Part shown: piece by piece, positions 33,325-41,272 of the stretch | Numbering within the stretch: the stretch's first letter is position 1 | How the letters are laid out: every line of letters starts with the position of its first letter | Origin: Streptomyces sp. SAI-127 | GTDB taxonomy: Bacteria; Actinomycetota; Actinomycetes; Streptomycetales; Streptomycetaceae | Assembly (NCBI RefSeq): GCF_029894425.1 | Contig: NZ_JARXYJ010000001.1 | Span: 248,001 to 312,000 of the forward strand | DNA length: 64,000 nucleotides | Direction: 5' to 3' | Program-made: the position numbers and the translations under genes | The notes under the pieces: model-generated | What the model was told of the DNA's origin: nothing | The model's input: only the letters and a program-made list of their open reading frames with translations | The model's database searches: none

Positions 33325-34041
33325 TCAGGGCTGCGACGCCGGCTCCTCCCCCGCCGACGTGCCGCTGTGCGGGCGCGCTCCCGCGATGCGCAGCGCGATG
33401 TCGCCGTACTGGTAGGCGAGTTGGTCGACGGAGAACTCGCCGCCCTCGTGGAACCAGCTGGCGACGCCGATGCCCATGTCGAGGATCGAGTACGAGGCGA
33501 TGCGGGCCGACTGCACGTGGAAGGCGCCCTCGGCGGCGCCCCGCTCGATGAGTTCGCGGAAGCGGCGCTCGTAGTCGCTGCGGCGGCCGAGCACCCGGTC
33601 CTGGTCGGGCTGGTCCAGGCTGCCGATCTCGCGGTTGCCGACGAAGGCCTCCAGGCGGTGGCGGGCGTGGTAGCGGATGTGCGCCTCCACGGAGCGGCGC
33701 AGCTGTTCGCGGACGTCGTCGGTGCCGGATACGGCCAGGATGTTGTCGGCGATGAGCTGTTCCATCGTGCCGATCATGATCTCGGCCAGCAGTTCGTGCT
33801 TGGAGGCCACGTGCTTGTAGAGGCTCGGGCCTCGGATGCCCACGGCGGCTCCGATGTCGGCCATGGTGGTGGAGCGGTAGCCCTGTGCGGCGAAGAGCCG
33901 CAGCGCGGCCTGCCGGATCGCCGACCGGCGGTCGGTGACGGGCGTGCCCTCGGCCCGGGCCGGCCGGTGCGGCCTCTCGTACGACCCGTTGCGCGATGCG
34001 CTGTGCGACTTGCCGTGCCCCTCGCTCTGGGCTGAGCTCAC
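33325..34041 (-). CDS. TetR/AcrR family transcriptional regulator
   Basis: The 238-residue product has a disordered N-terminal 35 residues, then the TetR DNA-binding domain: IRQAALRLFAAQGYRSTTMA, DIGAAVGIRGPSLYKHVASK and HELLAEIM. The ligand domain contains RYHARHRLEAFVGNREIGSL and ASYSILDMGIGVASWFHEGG, a pattern seen in TetR regulators of fatty-acid or steroid catabolism genes. It is divergent from the first acyl-CoA dehydrogenase gene, with a perfect inverted repeat in the gap. It probably controls itself and the ACAD-kinase-SDR operon. The inducer, by analogy an acyl-CoA, is unknown. Confidence 0.93.
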   Translation of the reverse strand: MSSAQSEGHGKSHSASRNGSYERPHRPARAEGTPVTDRRSAIRQAALRLFAAQGYRSTTMADIGAAVGIRGPSLYKHVASKHELLAEIMIGTMEQLIADNILAVSGTDDVREQLRRSVEAHIRYHARHRLEAFVGNREIGSLDQPDQDRVLGRRSDYERRFRELIERGAAEGAFHVQSARIASYSILDMGIGVASWFHEGGEFSVDQLAYQYGDIALRIAGARPHSGTSAGEEPASQP

Positions 34042-34080
34042 GCGGACTCCTGAAGCTACCGACCGTTAGCCGAATTCGTC

Positions 34081-34097
34081 TACTGGAGCGGCCAGTA
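34081..34097. promoter_or_regulatory. inverted repeat in the TetR/ACAD divergent promoter
   Basis: TACTGG and CCAGTA flank AGCGG in the 132-base gap between tetR and the acyl-CoA dehydrogenase gene. A TTGACA lies 14 bases further on. Likely TetR operator. Confidence 0.55.
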
Positions 34098-34173
34098 TAG
34101 AACGGGCCCTTGACATCACGCCTCCTGCACCCCTGAGATGGCTAATGGTCAGTAGCCAAGCTCGGGAGTGAAC

Positions 34174-35376
34174 ATGCCCATCGGGTTCGAGATCGACGAG
34201 AGGGTCGCCGCTGTCGCTCGGCGCACCACCGCGTTCGTACAGGACGTGGTGATACCCGAGGAGCGGGCGTGCGACGGGAACGTCCACGCCGGTCCCGAGC
34301 CACTGCGCCGCCGGCTCCAGCAGGCAGCCCGCGACGCGGGGGTGTTCGCACCCCACGTCGGCACGGAATGGGGCGGGCTCGGGCTCGACCTGTGTGGGCA
34401 GGCCGTGGTGTTCGAGGCGGCCGGGTACTCGCTGCTCGGGCCGCTGGCGCTGAACTGCGCGGCACCCGACGAGGGCAACACGCATCTGCTCGAAGTGGTC
34501 GCCACGAAGGAACAGAAGGAGCGTTACCTGCGGCCGCTGGCCGCGGGTGAGGTCCGGTCCTGCTTCGCGATGACGGAGCCGGCGCCGGGCGCCGGTTCTG
34601 ATCCGCGCGCCCTCGCCACCACCGCGACGAGGGTCGACGGCGGCTGGCGGATCGACGGACGCAAGTGGTTCATCAGCGGCGCCGACGGGGCCGCTTTCGC
34701 CATCTCTATGGCCCGCACCAGTGGCGGGCCGGGCGACGCGGGCGGCGCGACGATGTTCCTCGTCGATGCCGACAACCCGGGAATGAAGATCGTCCGCAAC
34801 ATAGACACGCTGGACCAGGGCCTGTTCGGCGGGCACAGCGAGATCGTCTTCGAGGGCTGCGAAGTCGACGACAGCGCCGTCCTGGGCGAGGTGGACCAGG
34901 GATTCACGTACGCGCAGGTCCGCCTCGGGCCCGCCCGGATGACGCACTGCATGCGCTGGCTCGGCGTGGCACGGCGGGCGCAGGACATCGCCCTGGAGCG
35001 GGCCACGGAGCGATCGGCCTTCGGCAAACCGCTCGCCGAACTCGGCATGGTGCAGCAGCTGTTGGCCGACTCCGAGATCGACATCGAGACCAGCCGTGCG
35101 GTGCTGTGGCGGGCCTGCTGGGAACTGGACCAGGGACGCTCGGCCGCCCAGCACACCTCGATCGCCAAGACCTATGTCTCCGAGGCGGTCAACCGGGTGG
35201 TCGACCGCTCCGTGCAGGTGTGCGGCGCGCTCGGCATCTCGGGGGACGCCCCGCTGTCCCGGCTGTACCGGGAGGTGCGCCCCTTCCGGATCTACGACGG
35301 TCCTTCCGAGACCCACCGGTGGGCCATCGCCAAGCGTGCGGTGCGGGCGGCGCGCGAGCGGGTGGCCGCACAGTGA
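34174..35376 (+). CDS. acyl-CoA dehydrogenase, ACAD10/11-like
   Basis: GGGAG six bases before the ATG at 34174 decides the start; 400 residues. Acyl-CoA dehydrogenase motifs follow in order: FAPHVGTEWGGLGLDL, CFAMTEPAPGAGSDP, WRIDGRKWFISGADG, GGHSEIVFEGCEVDDS, FGKPLAELGMVQQLLAD, TSIAKTYVSEAVNRVVD and RIYDGPSETHRWAIAKRAVR. The EGC/ETH region carries the flavin and base contacts. It belongs with the large group near human ACAD10/ACAD11. Its stop overlaps the start of an APH-type kinase gene, the two halves that ACAD10/11 carry in one chain. It probably acts on a phosphorylated hydroxyacyl-CoA, or as an ordinary dehydrogenase. Confidence 0.93.
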   Translation: MPIGFEIDERVAAVARRTTAFVQDVVIPEERACDGNVHAGPEPLRRRLQQAARDAGVFAPHVGTEWGGLGLDLCGQAVVFEAAGYSLLGPLALNCAAPDEGNTHLLEVVATKEQKERYLRPLAAGEVRSCFAMTEPAPGAGSDPRALATTATRVDGGWRIDGRKWFISGADGAAFAISMARTSGGPGDAGGATMFLVDADNPGMKIVRNIDTLDQGLFGGHSEIVFEGCEVDDSAVLGEVDQGFTYAQVRLGPARMTHCMRWLGVARRAQDIALERATERSAFGKPLAELGMVQQLLADSEIDIETSRAVLWRACWELDQGRSAAQHTSIAKTYVSEAVNRVVDRSVQVCGALGISGDAPLSRLYREVRPFRIYDGPSETHRWAIAKRAVRAARERVAAQ

Positions 35377-36401
35377 CCGCGCCCGAGGCCGCCGTGGTCG
35401 GCATCGACCTGCCCGCGCTGCAGCGGTACTTCGACCACCATGTCCCAGAGCGCGACGGCCCGTTGAGGATCCAGCTGCTCCAGGGCGGGCGCTCCAACCT
35501 GACGTACGAGGTGACCGACGGGACGCACCGATGGGTGCTGCGCCGGCCCCCGCTGGGGGTGCTGACCCCCACGGCACACGATATGGACCGCGAGTACCGC
35601 GTCGTCGCCGCCCTCGGCGGCACCGGGGTGCCCGTCGCGCGCGCCGTGCTGTCGTGCCGGGACCCGGAGGTGATCGGCGCGCCGTTCTGCGTCGTCGACT
35701 TCGTGGAGGGGACGGTGTTGCGCGACGGCGACGACGCTGCCGTACTGCCGCCGGACGAGGCACGACGGGCAGCCGTCGCGCTCGTGGACGCGCTGGTGGC
35801 ACTCCACTCGGTCGACGCCTCCGCCGTAGGGCTCGGCGACTTCGGCCGACCGGACGGCTATCTGGAGCGTCAGGTGCGGCGCTGGCGCGGGCAGTGGGAG
35901 AAGGTCGCCACGCGTTCGCTGCCCGACGTCGACGAACTGCACGGCAGGCTCGCCCACGCCGTGCCCGTGAGTGGCGCTCCGGCGATCGTGCACGGCGACT
36001 ACCGCCTGGACAACACCATCCTGGCGCCCGACGGCTTCGGCCGGATCGCGGCGATCGTCGACTGGGAGATGGCCACGCTCGGTGATCCTCTCGCCGATCT
36101 CGGAATGCTCCTCATGTACTGGGATCCGACCTGCGAACCGGTCCTCGCGGCGCGCCACGTCCCTACGGCCAACCCCGGCTTTCCCACGGGCCCCGAACTG
36201 GCCGAGCGGTACGCCGCGAAGTCCGGCCGCGACATCGACGCCCTGCCCTACTACCAGGCCCTGGGCTGTTTCAAGCTCGCCGTCATCGCGGAGGGCATCC
36301 ATGCCCGCTACCTCGCGGGACAGACCGTCGGCAGCGGATTCGAGCGGGTCGGGTCCGCGGTCCCCGCGCTGCTGAGCTCGGGGCTGGAGCTGCTGCCATG
36401 A
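35373..36401 (+). CDS. APH-family phosphotransferase, ACAD10/11 kinase type
   Basis: A GTG overlapping the previous stop (GTGA) starts 342 residues. The kinase pattern is complete: RIQLLQGGRSNLTYEVTDGT and HRWVLRRPPLGVLTPTAHDM (nucleotide loop and Lys/Arg region), AIVHGDYRLDN (catalytic HGDxxxxN) and IAAIVDWEMATLGDPLADLG (metal-binding Asp). LRRPPLG and ATLGDPLxDL are typical of the ACAD-linked kinases, not of true aminoglycoside kinases. By analogy with LvaA of levulinate catabolism and with ACAD11, it probably phosphorylates a hydroxyacyl-CoA so that a partner dehydrogenase-fold enzyme can eliminate phosphate. It overlaps genes on both sides. Confidence 0.9.
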   Translation: MTAPEAAVVGIDLPALQRYFDHHVPERDGPLRIQLLQGGRSNLTYEVTDGTHRWVLRRPPLGVLTPTAHDMDREYRVVAALGGTGVPVARAVLSCRDPEVIGAPFCVVDFVEGTVLRDGDDAAVLPPDEARRAAVALVDALVALHSVDASAVGLGDFGRPDGYLERQVRRWRGQWEKVATRSLPDVDELHGRLAHAVPVSGAPAIVHGDYRLDNTILAPDGFGRIAAIVDWEMATLGDPLADLGMLLMYWDPTCEPVLAARHVPTANPGFPTGPELAERYAAKSGRDIDALPYYQALGCFKLAVIAEGIHARYLAGQTVGSGFERVGSAVPALLSSGLELLP

Positions 36402-37195
36402 CCGCGACCGCGCACACGCCGAACCGAGGAGAGCCCGTGGGAGACCGACTGTCCGGACAGATCGCCCTGGTCACCGGTGCGACCGGCGGCATCGGACATG
36501 CCGTCTCGCACCGGCTGGCCTCGGAGGGCGCGACGGTGGTGGTGACGGATGTGGACGCCGGTCGCTGCGAGGACCTGGTGAAGGAGCTGACGGGTGACGG
36601 GGCGCGGGCGCTCGGCCTCGCGCTGGACGTCAGCGACGAGGAGGCGTGGCGCGGCGCGGTCGAGCGGGTGGTCGCCGAGCTGGGTGGTCTGTCGGTGCTG
36701 GTCAACAACGCGGGCATCGCCGAGATGCGGACGGTGGAGACGGAGACCCAGGAGTCCTGGGACAAGGTCATCGCCATCACCCAGGGCGGAGTGTGGCTCG
36801 GCATGAAACACGGCGGTCCCGCGATCGAACGCTCCGGCGGCGGCTCGATCATCAACATCGCCTCGATCTTCGGCACCGTCGGCGGCTTCGGCAGCCAGTT
36901 CTCGTACCACGCCGCCAAAGGCGCGGTCCGCCTGATGACGAAGAACGCGGCACTTCACTGGGCCACGCGTGGCGTCCGCGTCAACTCCATCCACCCCGGC
37001 TTCATCGAGACGCCCCTGTCCCGGGAACTGTGGCGCGGCACGCCCCGGCACACCGCCATGATCGAGGGCACCCCGATGGGGCGGCTGGGCCGGCCCGACG
37101 AGGTCGCGGGCGCGGTGGCGTTCCTGGCCTCCCAGGACGCGACCTTCATGACGGGATCCGAACTGTACGTGGACGGCGGCTGGACGGCCCGGTGA
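36398..37195 (+). CDS. short-chain dehydrogenase/reductase
   Basis: The ATG overlaps the kinase stop (ATGA). A 265-residue classical SDR: cofactor motif ALVTGATGGIGHAVSHRLAS, NNAGIAE, and the active site Ser in IINIASIFGTVGGFGSQFSY with Tyr-x-x-x-Lys as YHAAK. VNSIHPGFIETPL and MTGSELYVDGGWTAR finish the fold. An Asp after the second strand (VVTDVDAG) favours NAD. It likely oxidises a hydroxyacyl-CoA or reduces a ketone in the pathway. Last gene of the 34.2-37.2 kb operon; a shared hairpin follows. Confidence 0.94.
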   Translation: MTATAHTPNRGEPVGDRLSGQIALVTGATGGIGHAVSHRLASEGATVVVTDVDAGRCEDLVKELTGDGARALGLALDVSDEEAWRGAVERVVAELGGLSVLVNNAGIAEMRTVETETQESWDKVIAITQGGVWLGMKHGGPAIERSGGGSIINIASIFGTVGGFGSQFSYHAAKGAVRLMTKNAALHWATRGVRVNSIHPGFIETPLSRELWRGTPRHTAMIEGTPMGRLGRPDEVAGAVAFLASQDATFMTGSELYVDGGWTAR

Positions 37196-37248
37196 TGGAG
37201 TCCCCTGATGAGGTCCCCCGACACGGTTCGCCGTCCGCCGACAAGGAA

Positions 37249-37278
37249 GGAGGGGCGCGGAGATGACCGAGCCCCTCC
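37249..37278. terminator. bidirectional hairpin between convergent genes
   Basis: GGAGGGGC and GCCCCTCC form an 8-bp stem around 14 bases, between the SDR and the convergent MBL gene. Confidence 0.55.
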
Positions 37279-37296
37279 CCCTGCGTACGTGCCGTG

Positions 37297-38337
37297 TCAG
37301 CGCACGCGCGTGTACTGGTTCACCCCGCCCACGAACGCCACCGTGGCGCGTCCGCGCAGCACCAGGACGTCCAGGTGGGCCGCCGTCTCGTTCACGGCGA
37401 GCATCTGGTTGAAGGCGTTGAGGTCCCCGAACGGCACCTCGCGGCGCGTCCAGCCCAGCTTGCGCGCCACCGCGTGCGCGTCGAGCGTGTCCTCGCCCAG
37501 CGCCGTCAGGCTCTTGGCCAGCCGGTCGTCGTGGTGGGTGAGCAGTTCGGCGACACGGGTGTGGGCGCTGTCGGTGACAGGCCCGTGCGCGGGCAGCAGA
37601 CGGGTGTCGGCGTACCGCGTCATAAGCCGCAGCGAGTCCAGGTAGTCGGCGAGGGGGCGCCCGTCGGCCTCGGTCAGCTCGAAGCCGATGGACGGGGTGA
37701 TGTGCGGAAGGACGTGGTCGCCGGCGAACAGCAGACCGCGCTCTTCGTCCAGGAAGACCACGTGCCCCCTGGTGTGCCCGGGAGTCGGTACGACGCGCAG
37801 CTCGTGCTCGCCGAAGCGGAGCGTTCCCGCCCCGAGCCACTGGTCGGGGGCCTCCCACACGCTCGGGTCGTAGCCGCCGTGGTCCATCGCCGCGATCTGG
37901 TCGGCGATATCGGGCGCTCCTCCCCTGCGCAGGGTCTCCAGCGAGCCGGCGGGTACGTCGCTGCGCAGCCGGTCGAGCATCTCCAGGCCCGGCCGTTCGC
38001 CCGCGCCCAGGTAGACCCGCGAGCCCAGCAGTCGGCGCAATTCCACGGCGTTGGTGTAGTGGTCACGGTGGATGTGGGTGACCAGGATGTGGCTGATGTC
38101 GCCGAGGTCGCGCCCGATGGCGGCCAGCGCCTCCTCCAGTGCCTTGCGCGCCTCGGGGATCGCCCAGCCCCCGTCGATCATGACGATGCCGTTGTCCTCC
38201 GCGAGGTTCTCCAGCAGATAGACGTTGACGGCGTGCAGGCCGTCGTTGGGCAGTGGCAGGGGAACGCGGTGCACTCCGGGCTGGACGGTCTGGACTCCGG
38301 CTGCGGCCCATGGGCCCTGGTCGAACCGCGCTGTCAT
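37297..38337 (-). CDS. MBL-fold metallohydrolase
   Basis: A 346-residue protein with the metallo-beta-lactamase metal site: THIHRDH (HxHxDH) near residues 87-93, the Gly-His of VVPTPGHTRGHVVF, GLLFAGDHVLP with its bridging Asp, and a late LLPAHGPV His. The C-terminal 90 residues (RVAELLTHHDDRLAKSLTAL) form an added helical domain as in relatives of glyoxalase II and lactonase-like hydrolases. In a CoA catabolic cluster it may cleave a thioester or lactone. It is the last gene of a leftward group that starts with the AMP ligase or earlier. Confidence 0.92.
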   Translation of the reverse strand: MTARFDQGPWAAAGVQTVQPGVHRVPLPLPNDGLHAVNVYLLENLAEDNGIVMIDGGWAIPEARKALEEALAAIGRDLGDISHILVTHIHRDHYTNAVELRRLLGSRVYLGAGERPGLEMLDRLRSDVPAGSLETLRRGGAPDIADQIAAMDHGGYDPSVWEAPDQWLGAGTLRFGEHELRVVPTPGHTRGHVVFLDEERGLLFAGDHVLPHITPSIGFELTEADGRPLADYLDSLRLMTRYADTRLLPAHGPVTDSAHTRVAELLTHHDDRLAKSLTALGEDTLDAHAVARKLGWTRREVPFGDLNAFNQMLAVNETAAHLDVLVLRGRATVAFVGGVNQYTRVR

Positions 38338-38439
38338 GTCTCTCCCATGCTTCTGTTTCGCTGGGGACCGGACCCGGCGGGATGCGCGGGGGTGCGACCG
38401 CGCCGGGTCCGTCCTGTGGTCAAGCCGGATCGCCTCTGA

Positions 38440-39939
38440 TCAGGCCGAGTCGGGGGTGCCCGTCCGTAGCCGGTGGGCGAGTTCGCGGGCTCCGCTCCGG
38501 TCGAGTTTGCCGACCTTGGTCTGGGGCAGCTCCTCGACGTCGTACACGAACTCGGGCCACTTGGCCTTGGACAGTCCGACGCTCTCCAGGTGTCCGGTCA
38601 CCTCGGCCAGGTCGATGCCGTGTCCGTCCTCGGTGACGACCAGCAGTGCGACGCGCTCGCCGAGCACCTCGTCCGGGACCGCGGCGACGCAGGCCCTGGC
38701 CACGCGCGGGTACCCGGCGACGGCCCGCTCGATCTCGGTGATGTCGATGTTGAGGCCGCCGCGGATGATGATGTCCTTCTCGCGGCCCATGATGGTGACG
38801 GTGCCGTCCTCGTGGGTCAGCAGCAGGTCACCGGTCGGGAAGAAGCCGTCCTCGGTCAGCGCCGGCCGCTCGACGTGGCCGTCGCAGGCGTAGCCGACGA
38901 ACAGGGAGGGGCCGCGGACCTGGGCCCGGCCGGTGACGCCCGGTTTGGCCTCGGCGCCGTCGGGGGTCAGTGCGCGCAGGTGCGTGCCCGGGAAGGGGCG
39001 GCCGTCCCTGCCGAGCCGGATCTCCTCGGGGTCGTCGGGGCGCGGTGAGGTGTGGCCGAGGCACTCCGACATGCCGAAGACGCGCAGGATCCTGGTGCCC
39101 AGTGACCGTTCGGCGCGTGCCAGGGCGCCACGGTCCATGGGACCGCCGCCCACGGTGATGGCGCGGACTCCCGAGAGCACGCCGGATCCGGCCGCCTCGG
39201 CCCCCATCTGCAGCGCCATCGTCGGTACGCACATGGTCCAGCGGACCTCGGTCTCGGCCATCCGTCGCAGCGCGACGGCCCGGTCCCACTTCGAGGTCAG
39301 GACGAGCGGGCCGCCCAGCAGAAGGGAGAGGTACACGCCGAAGCAGTAGGCGGCCGTCGACGACAGCGGCACGATCGCGGCCACCGCGTCGCCGGGGGCC
39401 AGGCCGTTGATGTCGATCGTGCTGGCGCAGGCGTAGCGCAGGGCCTCCTCGGACTGCACCACGCCCTTGGGCCGCCCTGTCGAGCCGGAGGTCAGCCCGA
39501 TGAGGACACCTCCCGACCAGCGTGACACCTCACGCGGTCCGGGTGTGGCGCGGCAGGTCCAGCCGTCGAGCACCGCGTCCACCGGGCCCGGCAGCAGCTC
39601 GTGGAGTCTCCATTCGTCGCTCGCTGAGGTCTCGGCGACGACCGCGTCGGGGCGGATGTCCTCCCAGGCTGCTGCGAACTCGGCCTGGGTGGTGTGCCGG
39701 TTGACGACCGCGAGGACCCCGCCGCGCAGTCCCACGGCCAGGGAGCCGGCCACGGTACGCCATGAGTTGTCGGCCTGGAGCATGACGGTGCCGCCCTGGC
39801 CGCCTGGGAACATCGCTTCGGCGAGCCGGCCGGCCTCGGCGAGCAGCTCGCGCGCCGTATGACTGCCCTCGTCGTCGATGACGGCGACGAAGTCCGCCTG
39901 CTCGGCCCTTCGTTGGAACTCCCGCACTACCTGTCGCAT
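38440..39939 (-). CDS. AMP-dependent acyl-CoA synthetase/ligase
   Basis: The 499-residue enzyme has the adenylation signatures: GVLIGLTSGSTGRPKGVVQS (P-loop), AITVGGGPM, RVFGMSECLGHTSP, DGFFPTGDLL, TIMGREKDIIIRGGLNID and the C-terminal Lys in LPQTKVGKLDRSG. It is a little shorter at the N-terminus than most fatty-acid ligases, more like cyclohexanecarboxylate or benzoate-type ligases. It should turn the pathway's free acid into a CoA thioester, as the entry step. It is in a leftward group with EthD, NTF2-like and ABC genes upstream. Confidence 0.94.
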   Translation of the reverse strand: MRQVVREFQRRAEQADFVAVIDDEGSHTARELLAEAGRLAEAMFPGGQGGTVMLQADNSWRTVAGSLAVGLRGGVLAVVNRHTTQAEFAAAWEDIRPDAVVAETSASDEWRLHELLPGPVDAVLDGWTCRATPGPREVSRWSGGVLIGLTSGSTGRPKGVVQSEEALRYACASTIDINGLAPGDAVAAIVPLSSTAAYCFGVYLSLLLGGPLVLTSKWDRAVALRRMAETEVRWTMCVPTMALQMGAEAAGSGVLSGVRAITVGGGPMDRGALARAERSLGTRILRVFGMSECLGHTSPRPDDPEEIRLGRDGRPFPGTHLRALTPDGAEAKPGVTGRAQVRGPSLFVGYACDGHVERPALTEDGFFPTGDLLLTHEDGTVTIMGREKDIIIRGGLNIDITEIERAVAGYPRVARACVAAVPDEVLGERVALLVVTEDGHGIDLAEVTGHLESVGLSKAKWPEFVYDVEELPQTKVGKLDRSGARELAHRLRTGTPDSA

Positions 39940-40029
39940 CCCGCTTCCTCGCTACGCTGGCCGTACTCCGTGAAGATCTGTGTGATGAACGCGGTGGTGA
40001 ACGCTCTGAGAAGGCCCGGTCCGGCGGTC

Positions 40030-40350
40030 TCAGCCGCCGAACAGTTGTGCCTCGTGCCCCATCACCGCGATGCGGCGGCCCTTCATGTCCCCGACCTGTG
40101 CGATCGCGTCCGCCCACTCCTGGCTCGCGAGGGCTTTCTTCAGGTCCTGCGGGGAGTCGAAGCTGAGCACGGAGATCCCGTCCCAGCCCTCCGAGCGGGG
40201 CTCGAGCGCCTGGTCGATCTCGGTGTGCCGCCAGGCGCGAAGCCCGGGCAGGCGGTAGGTCAGTTCCGCGTGGTCGCCGCGCCACCAGTCGATGAACTGC
40301 TCGTGGGTCCACTCCGGGGGCCTGGCGGCCAGCAGGACGAGGTTGTACAT
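40030..40350 (-). CDS. EthD domain protein
   Basis: The 106-residue product begins MYNLVLLAARPPEWTHEQFI and includes DWWRGDHAELTYRLPGLRAW and a beta-rich C-terminus. EthD proteins are dimeric alpha/beta-barrel proteins, found with oxygenases and hydrolases in catabolic operons, with mostly unknown roles. The conserved FxxWWRxxHxxL pattern is present. Located upstream of the ligase and downstream of two NTF2-like genes on the same strand. Confidence 0.85.
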   Translation of the reverse strand: MYNLVLLAARPPEWTHEQFIDWWRGDHAELTYRLPGLRAWRHTEIDQALEPRSEGWDGISVLSFDSPQDLKKALASQEWADAIAQVGDMKGRRIAVMGHEAQLFGG

Positions 40351-40417
40351 GACGGTCCTCCGTGGGTGTCCGGTCGAGGCGGAGCTTGCATGTCCAGTCG
40401 CTTCCGGTCGTGTGGGT

Positions 40418-40804
40418 TCAGGTGAAGCGGATCTCGGACGACCGGCCGATCAGCAGGCGCTGCAGACGTCCGTAGTCGTCCACCCGGCCCGCGGCGACGA
40501 AGGTCGCCTCGGGTACTCCTCCGCGCCGCACCTCGCCGAGGAAGAGTTCGTCCTGGCCGAGGGTGGTCGCGGACAGGAGATGGTGGGTGCGGGTGCCCTT
40601 CTCGCGCTGTTCGAGATAGCCGACGAGGGCGGCACGGTCCCCGGCGAAGTCGGTTGCGTTGCCGTCGCCGGTGGAGAACAGGATGGAGAGGGTGAAGTCG
40701 TCGCTGATCAGGTCGAGGATCCGGGTCGGTTCGTCACTGTCGAGGATGTCGAACCAGGCGGTGAGGAAGGGCGCGGGGGCGGCGTCCGTGGAGGTGTCGG
40801 GCAT
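40418..40804 (-). CDS. NTF2-like protein (SnoaL/KSI superfamily)
   Basis: A 128-residue cone-shaped alpha-plus-beta protein: PFLTAWFDILDSDEPTRILD, LISDDFTLSILFS, LVGYLEQREKGTRTHHLLSA, then strands to a Lys-free C-terminus. The fold includes ketosteroid isomerase, limonene-epoxide hydrolase and polyketide cyclases. No diagnostic catalytic Asp/Tyr set can be assigned. A second NTF2-like gene lies just upstream. Such pairs sometimes form heterodimers. The role is probably isomerisation, hydration or epoxide opening of a ring intermediate, but this is inference. Confidence 0.8.
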   Translation of the reverse strand: MPDTSTDAAPAPFLTAWFDILDSDEPTRILDLISDDFTLSILFSTGDGNATDFAGDRAALVGYLEQREKGTRTHHLLSATTLGQDELFLGEVRRGGVPEATFVAAGRVDDYGRLQRLLIGRSSEIRFT

Positions 40805-40848
40805 GTCGGTTCCCAGGAATCGGTGGGTGGCTGCCGGGGTGGGGACTG

Positions 40849-41208
40849 CTAGTCCGGCCGGTCGATGAGGTCGTAGGTGGTGCTGAAGTACGACTGGTAG
40901 CGGGCCATGCGCCCGTCGGGTGTGACGACGGCGGCCGAGAGGAAGGAGCCGACGGTCTTCCCGGACTCGGTGACCACTCCGTACACGGTCTCCAGGTCGC
41001 CGTCGGAGCTGTGCCGGAGGATTTTGTGTCCCCTGTCGACGGCGTTGCGGCCGGCGATGTAGGCGGCGAAGTCGTCCCTGGAGGTTCCCGTCGCCTCGCG
41101 GCCGGGCAGGGCGATCAGGAATCGGAAGTCCGGCTCGAGGAGTTCGAGTGCCCGACGGGGGTCGTCACTGTCCATGCGGGCCATGTAGTCGGGGATTACG
41201 CCGGCCAT
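40849..41208 (-). CDS. NTF2-like protein (SnoaL/KSI superfamily), second copy
   Basis: GAGAGGA before the ATG at 41208 supports this start over one 15 bases upstream; 119 residues. The product reads MAGVIPDYMARMDSDDPRRA, LELLEPDFRFLIALPGR, DFAAYIAGRNAVDRGHKILR and ends YQSYFSTTYDLIDRPD. It has the same fold as its downstream neighbour but is only distantly similar. The paired genes may encode a heterodimer. Located directly downstream of the ABC solute-binding protein gene. Confidence 0.78.
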   Translation of the reverse strand: MAGVIPDYMARMDSDDPRRALELLEPDFRFLIALPGREATGTSRDDFAAYIAGRNAVDRGHKILRHSSDGDLETVYGVVTESGKTVGSFLSAAVVTPDGRMARYQSYFSTTYDLIDRPD

Positions 41209-41272
41209 GGGAGTCCTCTCCATGCGGGGAATGGCTGGGTTCAGTCGCGATCAGGATCAGTCGCTGGGGGAT

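Noticed and set aside
34066..35802. A long minus-strand open frame opposite the first dehydrogenase
   Set aside because: Arg/Pro-rich shadow with no family; the plus-strand genes overlap correctly and have full motifs.
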